From CAYMRL01 sp964398985 (GTDB lineage Bacteria; Deinococcota; Deinococci; Deinococcales; Trueperaceae): a DNA stretch of 64,000 bases. This document shows positions 27,023 through 34,330 of the stretch, piece by piece. The stretch lies in NCBI GenBank assembly GCA_964398985.1, contig CAYNOS010000007.1:1-64000 (forward strand), in the 5' to 3' direction. Each line of letters begins with the position of its first letter. The first letter of the stretch is position 1. The position numbers and the translations under genes were made by a program. Below the pieces are notes generated by a model. That model had not been told where the DNA came from and ran no database searches. It saw only the letters and a program-made list of their open reading frames with translations.

Positions 27023-28144
27023 TCAGGCCCAAGCCGTGACCGCCAGCGCCTCTTCGGGCGCCACGCTGGGGATGCCGAAGGCGCTGCCGACCGCTTCGTA
27101 GGTCAGCACGCCCCCGTGGGTGTTGAGGCCCTTCAGCAGCGCGGGGTCCGACAGCAACGCCTTCGAAGGGTCGGCCGCCAGCTTCAGCGCGTACGGCAGC
27201 GTCTGGTTGGCGAGGGCCCTGGTGCTGGTGTTCGGCACCGCGCCCGGCATGTTCGCGACGCCGTAATGGACGACGCCGTCGACCACGTAGGTGGGATCGG
27301 CGTGCGTGGTCGGCCGGATGGTCTCGATGCAGCCGCCCTGGTCGACGGCCACGTCGACGATGACGCTGCCGGTCTTCATGTTCGCGAGCATGTCCCTGGT
27401 GACCAGCCGCGGCGCCCGGGCGCCGGGAATCAGGACCGCGCCGATCAGCAGGTCGGCGGTCGGCAGCAGCTCGGCGAGGTTCCCGACGTTGCTGGTGCGG
27501 GTCTCGAGCTGACCCGAGAAGATGTCCTCGAGGTACTGCAGGCGCGCGTGGCTGACGTCGACGATCGTGACTTTGGCTCCCAGGCCGAGAGCGATCTTGG
27601 CGGCGTTGGTGCCGACGGTGCCGCCGCCGAGGATCACGACCTCGCCCTTCGCGACGCCGGTGACGCCGCCCAGCAGCAGCCCGCGCCCGCCCTGCGAGCG
27701 CTCGAGGTAGTGGGCGCCGACCTGCGCCGCCATGCGCCCAGCCACCTCGCTCATCGGGGTCAGCAGTGGCAGGCTGCCGTTGGCTGCCTGGACGGTCTCG
27801 TAGGCGATCGCGGTGGTGCCGCTCTTCAGCAGTTCATCGGTGAGCTGGCGGTCGGCCGCCAGGTGCAGGTAGGTGAACAGGATCAGGTCGGAGCGCAGGT
27901 ACTGGTACTCGGCCGCGATCGGCTCTTTGACCTTGAGCACCATGCGCTGGGCCCACGCGTCCGCCGTCGCGACGATGTCGGCGCCGGCCCCCACGTAGTC
28001 TGCGTCGGTGAAGCCGGAGCCGAGACCGGCGCCTGCCTCGACGCTGACGCTGTGGCCGGCGTGGGTCAGCGCGTGGACCGCAGCGGGGGTCGCCGCCACC
28101 CGGTTCTCCTGAGCTTTGATCTCCTTGGGGATGCCGATGTTCAT
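27023..28144 (-). CDS. ald: Alanine dehydrogenase
   Basis: NAD-dependent interconversion of L-alanine with pyruvate plus ammonia, usually for using alanine as a carbon and nitrogen source. Substrate-binding and catalytic residues are visible as Lys73 (KVKEP) and His94 (TYLHLA). The nucleotide-binding Rossmann motif is ILGGGTVGTNAAKIA near residue 172, and the family-specific MSEVAGRMAAQVGAHYL precedes it. Length 373 aa matches the Ald family. GAGGAG lies 8 nt before the ATG. The gene converges on ruvA with a 21-base gap. With ppdK and threonine degradation genes nearby it fits an amino-acid-consuming metabolism. Confidence 0.96.
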   Translation of the reverse strand: MNIGIPKEIKAQENRVAATPAAVHALTHAGHSVSVEAGAGLGSGFTDADYVGAGADIVATADAWAQRMVLKVKEPIAAEYQYLRSDLILFTYLHLAADRQLTDELLKSGTTAIAYETVQAANGSLPLLTPMSEVAGRMAAQVGAHYLERSQGGRGLLLGGVTGVAKGEVVILGGGTVGTNAAKIALGLGAKVTIVDVSHARLQYLEDIFSGQLETRTSNVGNLAELLPTADLLIGAVLIPGARAPRLVTRDMLANMKTGSVIVDVAVDQGGCIETIRPTTHADPTYVVDGVVHYGVANMPGAVPNTSTRALANQTLPYALKLAADPSKALLSDPALLKGLNTHGGVLTYEAVGSAFGIPSVAPEEALAVTAWA

Positions 28145-28252
28145 CGCGTTCGCTCCTCAGGGCACCGGACCGTCTCTGCCCCGGCGCCCGCTGCCGTTTC
28201 GAGGCACTGGTTCGGCCACCACTCTACCTTCGCCCCGTGGTCGCGCGCCGCG

Positions 28253-29164
28253 TCACGCGCCCGCGGCGAAGACCCTCAGGAGCTTGACGCGACCGCTGGT
28301 TGACGGATCGGGCTCCGCTAGCGCCACCAGCCCGCCGTCGCCGTCCACCAGCGCGCTGCGCGCCGCGACCCCCGGCACGTCGCGGCGGCCCTGGCGCACG
28401 GCGCTGACCGCCGCGTCGTCGAGCGCCACGACCGGCAGGCCGAGTGCGCGCAGCGGCGCGATGTCGGGCGCGCGCGCCAGCTCCTCGAGAGGAGTGGCGG
28501 ACTCGAGCTCGATGGCGCCGCTGGCCGTGCGCACCAGGCCGCTGAGGTGCGCTGGCAGCCCCAGCGCCGCGCCCAGGTCGCGAGCGAACGACCTGACGTA
28601 GGTGCCGGCGGCGACGGTGAGCTCGATCAGCGCCGTCGGGTGCTCGCCGAGGGTCGGCGGCAGGTTGGCGGCTACCGGGTTCGGCAGGTCGTCGCGGCGG
28701 CCAGCCAGGCCCAGCAGGCGCAGCGAGCGGTAGGCCACCGGCCGCGGGGGCGGTTCGAGGACCTCGCCGCGGCGCGCGGACGCGTAGCTGCGGACGCCGC
28801 CCTGCTTGACCGCCGAGAACGCCGGTGGCCGCTGCTCGGTGACGCTGAGGAACGGCGCCATGGCCTCTTCGACGGCGTCCGCTGTCAAGTGCGCGGCGTC
28901 GGCTTCCTCGGTCACCGGGCCTTCGGCGTCGAGCGTCGGCGTGCCGGCGCCGAACGACACCCACGCGAGGTAGCGCTTGTCGTGACCGGTCAGGTAGGGG
29001 GAGAGCTTGGTCGCCTCGCCGACCAGCAGCACCAGAACCCCGGTCGCCAGTGGGTCGAGGGTGCCGGCGTGGCCGACGCGCCGCGTGGCGAGGAGCCGTC
29101 GGGCGCGCGCGACGACGTCGTGGGAGGTGGCTCCCAGCGGCTTGTCGACGCACTTGATGCCCAT
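28253..29164 (-). CDS. truB: tRNA pseudouridine-55 synthase
   Basis: Converts U55 to pseudouridine in the T-loop of tRNAs. The catalytic Asp is Asp37 in GHAGTLDPLATGVL, and further family motifs are the KRYLAWVSFGAGTPTLDAEG stretch and GTYVRSFARDLGAAL. The ATG at 29164 (MGIKCVDKP) is preferred; an in-frame GTG nine bases upstream is possible. The protein is 303 aa, the usual size with a short C-terminal RNA-binding end. A TAGGCT box (29175-29180, minus strand) may drive it with almost no leader. The rbfA or ribF genes often found beside truB are absent. Confidence 0.94.
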   Translation of the reverse strand: MGIKCVDKPLGATSHDVVARARRLLATRRVGHAGTLDPLATGVLVLLVGEATKLSPYLTGHDKRYLAWVSFGAGTPTLDAEGPVTEEADAAHLTADAVEEAMAPFLSVTEQRPPAFSAVKQGGVRSYASARRGEVLEPPPRPVAYRSLRLLGLAGRRDDLPNPVAANLPPTLGEHPTALIELTVAAGTYVRSFARDLGAALGLPAHLSGLVRTASGAIELESATPLEELARAPDIAPLRALGLPVVALDDAAVSAVRQGRRDVPGVAARSALVDGDGGLVALAEPDPSTSGRVKLLRVFAAGA

Positions 29165-29216
29165 GGCGGCCACCAGCCTACGCCGCCGCGCTTGGCACGC
29201 GGGCCGGCGCAGAGAT

Positions 29217-29301
29217 CACGCCCGCGGGCGTCACGCCCGCGGGCGCGGTTCCAGCGAACGACACGCCCGCGGGCGCGGTTCCAGCGAACGACACGCCCGG
29301 G
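29217..29301. repeat. 30-bp GC-rich tandem repeat
   Basis: Two identical 30-bp units (29232-29261 and 29262-29291), starting CACGCCCGCGGGCGCGGTTC, are flanked by a 15-bp partial unit (29217-29231) and a 10-bp partial unit (29292-29301). Each unit contains the palindrome CGCCCGCGGGCG, so the array can form several hairpins. It fills most of the gap between truB and the end of the TPR/CPBP-like gene and may serve as a terminator for the latter. There are no spacers, so it is not a CRISPR. Confidence 0.85.
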
Positions 29302-30951
29302 CTAGAAGAACAGGGCCCGTGCCCAAGGGCTGACCAGCACGGCGACCAGCAGGCCGACGTGCAGCGTCAGCTGAGCCAGCAACGTCTCGAGGCCGCTCCT
29401 GCGGCGCCGGAACGCGTCCCCCAGCAGCAACCCGAACACCAGCAGCAGAGCGACCGGCGTGCCGAGCACCAGCGCGTAGAGGCTGGCGGAGATCACCGTG
29501 GCGATGGTCGAGTCGTAGCGTTTGGCCAACGGCGGGATCAGGAAGGCGCGAAAGTACAGCTCGATCAGCGGCAGCAGGATCAGCGCCGCCACCGTGAACG
29601 GGGTCAGTTGCACCAGGTCGAGGTAGAAGCCGCCGAGCGCCCCGTCGAGCGGGCGGTAGTGCAGGTAGGCGATGGTGGCCGCCAGCATCACCAAGCCCCA
29701 GCCGAAGCCGATCAGCGGCCTCTTCGAGTCACCCAGCAGCTTGTCGAGGGGCTCGAAGCCGTTCGCCTGGGCGCGGCGCGAGACCAGCAGCGCCAACAGG
29801 ACGGCCAGGGTCAGGAAGAACAGCGCTCGCGCCTCGGCCCCCTGCACCGGGGTCAGCAGCACCAACGGGTTATCGAACCGGATCACCCCGAAGAAGATGG
29901 CGGCAAGCAGCGCGACCAACGCGGCGGCGACGAGGATCCCGTAGACCTGTCCGACGCTCCACAACCGCGGGCCGTCGATCACCTCGAGCGTGTTGGAACT
30001 GGCGATGCGGCTCTCGCCGACGAGGTGCGCGGCGACCACCAGCAGCAGCAGGAGCAGCCAGATGACGGCATTGCCGGCCACGAACGACAGGATGTTCTCG
30101 CGCCTGAAGGACTCGCGCATCGCCAGGTTGCCGGCTTGCAGGTCGCCCTCGGAGTAGTAGATGAGGCCGAGCGAGCGCAGGTCGCGGCTCTGCGCCTCGA
30201 CGTCGCGCGAACCTCGCAGCTGATGCGCCGTCGCCAGGTTGCCCGCGGCGGCCTCGGTGTCTCCCTGGGCCCACTGCGCCATACCGAGCAGCGAGCGCAC
30301 CGCCGGGTTGCGATCGTCGCCGGTCAGAGCGACGTAATTGGACAGCTGTCGTTCGGCGGCGGCGGCGTCGCCCAGGCGCAGGCTGAGCCGCGCGTCGGCC
30401 AGTCGGAAGTTCACGTCGAGCGAGTCGGCGGTGATGGCGGAAGCGTAGTGCTCGAAGGCGGTGTCGTACTCCCCGCGCCGCTCGGCGATCCGGCCCGCCG
30501 TCAGGTTGACGCGCGCCTCGAGTTCGCGATTGGCGCGCTCCACCAGGCGGTTGCGCGCCTGCTGGAGGAAGCCCTCGGCGTCGAGCGTCCGGTCGCTGGC
30601 CAGGGCCGCTTCGGCCAGCAGGACCATCGGCCAGGCGTCATCGATGAGGTTTTGAACGCGCCTGAGGCGCTGCTCGGCGCTCGCGACCTCACCCAACTGC
30701 AGCTCGACGCGGGCCAGCGCCAGGTCGGCGTCGGCGAAGCCGGGCCGAACCTGCAAGGCGTTGAGGCAGGCGAGCTTGGCGTTCTCCAGGTCGCCCCGGG
30801 CTTCGAACAGCAGGCACTGCTGGTAGTAACGGTTCTCGTCGAAGCCTTGGGCCGCGGCGATGCTGGCGACGAAGGCACCGGCCAGCATCAACATCGCGAG
30901 CAGGAGGCGCCTGGGACCAACGGATCTCAACAGACCCGAATCCTCTTTCAT
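29302..30951 (-). CDS. TPR-repeat membrane protein with CPBP-like C-terminal domain
   Basis: A 549-aa protein with an unusual layout. It begins with a signal anchor or signal peptide (residues about 16-34, ending IAAAQ), then an extracytoplasmic helical repeat region of TPR type (about 38-275), then eight or so membrane helices. The last part (PLIELYFRAFLIPPLAKRYDS, and later LHVGL) resembles the CPBP/Abi membrane protease domain, but the family's EExxxR motif reads IELYFR with only one Glu. Protease activity is therefore doubtful. The ATG at 30951 is chosen for its strong GGGGAG ribosome binding site; an in-frame start far upstream is unlikely. I cannot name a function; TPRs outside the membrane suggest a scaffold. 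Confidence 0.7.
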   Translation of the reverse strand: MKEDSGLLRSVGPRRLLLAMLMLAGAFVASIAAAQGFDENRYYQQCLLFEARGDLENAKLACLNALQVRPGFADADLALARVELQLGEVASAEQRLRRVQNLIDDAWPMVLLAEAALASDRTLDAEGFLQQARNRLVERANRELEARVNLTAGRIAERRGEYDTAFEHYASAITADSLDVNFRLADARLSLRLGDAAAAERQLSNYVALTGDDRNPAVRSLLGMAQWAQGDTEAAAGNLATAHQLRGSRDVEAQSRDLRSLGLIYYSEGDLQAGNLAMRESFRRENILSFVAGNAVIWLLLLLLVVAAHLVGESRIASSNTLEVIDGPRLWSVGQVYGILVAAALVALLAAIFFGVIRFDNPLVLLTPVQGAEARALFFLTLAVLLALLVSRRAQANGFEPLDKLLGDSKRPLIGFGWGLVMLAATIAYLHYRPLDGALGGFYLDLVQLTPFTVAALILLPLIELYFRAFLIPPLAKRYDSTIATVISASLYALVLGTPVALLLVFGLLLGDAFRRRRSGLETLLAQLTLHVGLLVAVLVSPWARALFF

Positions 30952-31130
30952 GTCTCCCCTTCGGTCGGCCGGCCGCCACCAGGCGACGCCGGGTTCTCCC
31001 GGCACTCCCGCAGCACCCTGGACCACGTGAACCCAACTATGACCGCGCAGCGTTGCTGCCGCGGTTAGGTCATTCACTTTGCTCATCGAGGACTTGTCGC
31101 CTCAGGGACGGCAATCACGGCCGGTGAGCC

Positions 31131-31151
31131 ACCCCCGGGGCCGCCGGGGGT
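31131..31151. other. GC hairpin in the divergent gap 30952-31217
   Basis: ACCCCCGG (31131-31138) pairs with CCGGGGGT (31144-31151) around a 5-nt loop. The rest of this 266-base gap holds no gene that I can support, only the TACGAT box at 31204-31209 before the gene at 31218. Confidence 0.5.
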
Positions 31152-31217
31152 CCCATGAAGGTTCCCTCAACGCTGCCGACAGCCCCGGATAATGCCCCGC
31201 CGGTACGATGATGTGAC

Positions 31218-31583
31218 ATGAGTCTGGTCCACCTGTTCTTCTTGATCCAGCTGGCGGTGCAGCTGCCCGCCATGTCCGACGGCACGGAGGTGCGCCTGGT
31301 ATCCCGGGACCTCCTGACGGTGCACGCCAGTGCCACCGTGGCCGCCGGCGTGCTCGAGTTCGAGGAGTTCCCGCCGCCCGGCACCGAGGTTCGCGTGCTG
31401 ATCTTCCCGCCCAACGCCGGCCCGGCCGAGCAGGCCGAGGCGCTCAGCGGCGCCGCCGCGCTGGCCGGCAGCGTCAGCCTCAGTGGTGACGACGTCATGC
31501 TCATCGATCCGGAACTCGACGAACCCGTCTCGCTCAGAGACCTTCTACTGCATGAGCGCAACGTGCGCCTGGTGCTCAAGTGA
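31218..31583 (+). CDS. Small protein of unknown function upstream of a two-component system
   Basis: A 121-aa protein with a hydrophobic N-terminus (MSLVHLFFLIQLAVQLPAM) that could be a signal peptide or a single anchor, followed by an acidic, beta-rich segment (EVRLVSRDLLTVHASATVAAG, then GTEVRVLIFPPNAG). No family recognised. A TACGAT box 8 nt before the ATG suggests an almost leaderless mRNA. It ends 11 nt before the response regulator start, and the AGGAGG of that gene follows directly, so the three genes likely form one operon. It may be a sensor accessory or an exported target. Confidence 0.55.
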   Translation: MSLVHLFFLIQLAVQLPAMSDGTEVRLVSRDLLTVHASATVAAGVLEFEEFPPPGTEVRVLIFPPNAGPAEQAEALSGAAALAGSVSLSGDDVMLIDPELDEPVSLRDLLLHERNVRLVLK

Positions 31584-31594
31584 CAGGAGGAGAG

Positions 31595-32263
31595 ATGTCA
31601 GGCAAACGCATTCTCATCGTCGAAGACGACGTCGACATCCTCAGGCTGTTGACCCGCGAGCTCAAGGAGGCCGGCTTCGAGGTCCTCGCCTACGACAGCG
31701 GTATGCGCGGCCTGTCCGCCGTCCGCGAGAACCAGCCCGATCTGCTGATCCTCGACCTTGGGCTCCCCGACCTCAGCGGTCAGGAGATCGCCAGGCGGGT
31801 GCGTCGCACTGGCGACACGCCGATCCTGATCCTGACCGCCGCCGACGAGGTCGGCACCAAGGTCGAGATGCTCAACGCCGGCGCCGACGACTACCTCGCG
31901 AAGCCGTTCCACATGCAGGAGTTGCTGGCGCGCGTCAACGTGCAGCTCCGCAAGCGCACCCTCGGCAGCGCCGCGAAGATCGGGGACATGACGATCGACC
32001 CGGTCAGGCGTCAAGTGAAGTGGGGCGACGAGGAGGTGCGGCTGAGCCCGCGTGAGTACGAGCTGCTCGTCTATCTCGCCGGGCAGCCGGGCCGCGTCTA
32101 CAGCCGCAAGGAGATCGAGAACAACGTTTGGGGCGAGGAACTGCCGCCGACCAGCAACGTCGTTGACGTGCACATCGCCAACATCCGGGGCAAGCTCAGG
32201 GACGCCGGCGGCTTCGGCGTGATCCGCACGGTAAGAGGCGTCGGGTACGCGCTCAAGTCCTGA
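31595..32263 (+). CDS. OmpR/PhoB-family response regulator
   Basis: DNA-binding response regulator, 222 aa. The receiver domain (about 4-118) has the acidic pair EDD at 10-12, phospho-acceptor Asp54 (LLILDLGLPD), the conserved Thr in LTAAD, and Lys in LAKPF. The winged helix-turn-helix output domain (about 130-222) ends in the usual RTVRGVGYAL. ATG at 31595 is chosen for AGGAGG at 31585-31590; a GTG 15 bases upstream would lie before that site. It pairs with the kinase gene 24 nt downstream. The regulated genes are not evident. Confidence 0.94.
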   Translation: MSGKRILIVEDDVDILRLLTRELKEAGFEVLAYDSGMRGLSAVRENQPDLLILDLGLPDLSGQEIARRVRRTGDTPILILTAADEVGTKVEMLNAGADDYLAKPFHMQELLARVNVQLRKRTLGSAAKIGDMTIDPVRRQVKWGDEEVRLSPREYELLVYLAGQPGRVYSRKEIENNVWGEELPPTSNVVDVHIANIRGKLRDAGGFGVIRTVRGVGYALKS

Positions 32264-32275
32264 GGGAGCAACGTT

Positions 32276-32281
32276 TAGTGT
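32276..32281 (+). promoter_or_regulatory. -10-like box before the histidine kinase start
   Basis: TAGTGT, 6 nt before the ATG at 32288, without a ribosome binding site; it may give the kinase its own leaderless transcript. Confidence 0.35.
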
Positions 32282-32287
32282 AGGCGC

Positions 32288-33652
32288 ATGCCGGAGCTGA
32301 GCGCCCCGCGCCTGTCGCTGACCTGGCGCGTCGCGCTGTTGGCCGGCGTGGCTACCACGGTCCTCGCCGGCCTGACGCTGGTCGTCTCCTACCTGACGGT
32401 CCAGAGCGGCCTCTACGGCGATCTCAGGCGCGCGCTGCGCGAGGACGCCGCGATCCTCGCCAACCTCTACGACGCCGGGGGCGGCAGCGCGGTCGACCTC
32501 CTGAGCGGTCCCACCGGCGGCACCATCCTGCAGGTCTACGGGGCCGGCGGCGAACTGCTGGCAGCGTCGCGGCCGGAGTTCGAGCGAGCCCAGGCGGCGA
32601 TTCCCCCCTCGGACATCGTCGGCGCCCGCCGCGTGCCGACGCGCTGGAGCGGCCGCCTCGGCGGTCGTCAGATGGAGGTGGCGCTGGCTCCGTTCAGCCT
32701 CGGCGTGGTGGGCGTGCTGGCCGACCCGAGCTACATCGACGACGTCCTGGCGAACCTGTCTCGCTCACTGCTGATCGCCGGCGGCCTGCTGGTGGTGGTC
32801 AGCCTGCTGGTCGGCTATGGGGTGGCGGCCTCGTCGCTGAGGCCGGTGACGCGACTGGCCAACCGCGCGGCGCTGCTCGGTCCGGAACGGCTCGACGAGA
32901 TCGCCTACCGGGGTCCCAACGACGAGGTCGGCCGATTGGCGCACAGCCTCAACGACCTCGTCAGGCGCCTGCGCGACGCGCGCGACGCCCAGCGCGTGTT
33001 CCTCGCCGAGACCAGCCACGAGTTGAGGACGCCGCTGACCAGCCTCACCGGCTTCCTCGACCGCGCTGCCAGGAGGGCGGGGCCGGCGGCTGCCGAGGAC
33101 CTGCGCGACGCGCAGCGCGTCTCGGTGACGATGACGCGACTCGTGGAGGACCTGCTTCAGCTGTCGCGTGGCGAGATCGTCAAGGAGGCCGGCGACCATC
33201 TCGTGGACCTCGCCGGTGACGTGCTCAGGCCGGTCGCCGCGGAGTTCGAAGGGGTGGCGGTCGAGGCGCCGCGCGGCCTCCTGGTCCTGGGAGACCCTCA
33301 GCGGCTCCGGCAGCTCGCGCGCAACCTCGTTGCCAACGGGGTGCGGGCCGCCGGCAGGCCGGCGGGCGTCACGCTGCGGCTGGCCGAGGCGGGCGGCAGC
33401 GCGCTCGTCACGGTCGAGGACGATGGCCCCGGCATCGCCCCGGAGCTGCTCGAGCGCATCTTCGAGAAGTTCTACAAGGGCGCGGGCGGCGGTTCCGGCC
33501 TCGGTCTGGCGATCGCCAGGCAGATCGCGGTCCACCACGGCGGCACTCTGGGCGTGACCAGCCGCCCGGGCCAGACCGTGTTCGAGGTCAGGCTGCCTCT
33601 CGTCACCGAGGAGGAGGACGAGGAGTGGACCGGGGAGGTCGCTGACGCTTAG
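32288..33652 (+). CDS. Sensor histidine kinase
   Basis: Membrane histidine kinase of 454 aa, partner of the adjacent response regulator. Two membrane helices (about 13-35 and 158-180) frame a small extracytoplasmic sensor of about 120 residues. A HAMP linker follows, then the phospho-acceptor H-box ETSHELRTPL with His244, and the ATPase domain with N-box (NLVANGVRAAG), G1 box (VEDDGPGIAPE), F box (IFEKFYKG) and G2 box (GGGSGLGLAIA). The C-terminus is acidic. The sensor shows no recognisable ligand-binding motif, so the stimulus is unknown. Confidence 0.93.
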   Translation: MPELSAPRLSLTWRVALLAGVATTVLAGLTLVVSYLTVQSGLYGDLRRALREDAAILANLYDAGGGSAVDLLSGPTGGTILQVYGAGGELLAASRPEFERAQAAIPPSDIVGARRVPTRWSGRLGGRQMEVALAPFSLGVVGVLADPSYIDDVLANLSRSLLIAGGLLVVVSLLVGYGVAASSLRPVTRLANRAALLGPERLDEIAYRGPNDEVGRLAHSLNDLVRRLRDARDAQRVFLAETSHELRTPLTSLTGFLDRAARRAGPAAAEDLRDAQRVSVTMTRLVEDLLQLSRGEIVKEAGDHLVDLAGDVLRPVAAEFEGVAVEAPRGLLVLGDPQRLRQLARNLVANGVRAAGRPAGVTLRLAEAGGSALVTVEDDGPGIAPELLERIFEKFYKGAGGGSGLGLAIARQIAVHHGGTLGVTSRPGQTVFEVRLPLVTEEEDEEWTGEVADA

Positions 33653-33676
33653 CCCCGAGGCTGCGGCCGCCGCCCT

Positions 33677-34225
33677 TCACAGCTTCGGCAGCGTGACTCC
33701 GCGTTGCCCCTGGTACTTGCCGCCTCGGTCGGCGTAGGTCACCTCGGGCCTCTCGCCCTGGAAGAACAACAGCTGAACGATGCCTTCGTTGGCGTAGACC
33801 TTGGCCGGTAGCGGCGTGGTGTTCGAGAGCTCGAGGGTCACGTGACCCTCCCAGCCCGGCTCCAACGGCGTGACGTTCGCGACGATGCCGCAGCGCGCGT
33901 AAGAGGACTTGCCCAGCGCGATCACCATCGTGTCTTCCGGGATCCGTAGGTACTCGACCGACCGGGTCAGCACGAAGCTGTTCGGCGGGATGATGCAGGT
34001 GTCATCGCTCGACTCGATGAGGCTGCGCGTGTCGAAGTGCTTCGGGTCGACGACCGTGTTGAACGCGTTGACGAAGATGCGCCACTCCGGAGCCGCCCGG
34101 AGGTCGTAGCCGAAGCTCGACAGTCCGTAGCTGATCACGCCATTGCGCACCAGGCGGTCCTCGAAGGGCGTGATCATGCCCTCGGCGGCTCTCTCGCGTA
34201 TCCAACGGTCGGACTTGATGCTCAT
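33677..34225 (-). CDS. dcd: dCTP deaminase
   Basis: Deaminates dCTP to dUTP, the route to dTTP in many bacteria. The 182-aa protein shows the trimeric dUTPase/Dcd fold: MSIKSDRWIRE start, ISYGLSSFGYDLR, the phosphate-binding ALGKSSYARCG, and the catalytic Glu132 in HVTLELSNTTP. The ATG at 34225 is supported by homologous starts and by a TAGACT box 7 nt upstream, indicating a leaderless mRNA; further in-frame upstream codons are not part of the gene. It lies convergent to the histidine kinase gene. Confidence 0.95.
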   Translation of the reverse strand: MSIKSDRWIRERAAEGMITPFEDRLVRNGVISYGLSSFGYDLRAAPEWRIFVNAFNTVVDPKHFDTRSLIESSDDTCIIPPNSFVLTRSVEYLRIPEDTMVIALGKSSYARCGIVANVTPLEPGWEGHVTLELSNTTPLPAKVYANEGIVQLLFFQGERPEVTYADRGGKYQGQRGVTLPKL

Positions 34226-34232
34226 GGCGGGA

Positions 34233-34238
34233 AGTCTA
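34233..34238 (-). promoter_or_regulatory. -10 box of leaderless dcd
   Basis: TAGACT on the minus strand, 7 nt before the ATG at 34225. Confidence 0.5.
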
Positions 34239-34330
34239 CCAACGCCCCAACCAGCGGCGGCCCGCTGCCAGGCGACCGGAGTCACAGGCTGGCTGTTGGT
34301 ACTCTTTGCCACGCCAGGAGGAGGCAAACA

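Noticed and set aside
29217..29301. Short repeats considered as a CRISPR array
   Set aside because: The units are directly adjacent with no spacers, and no cas gene is present.
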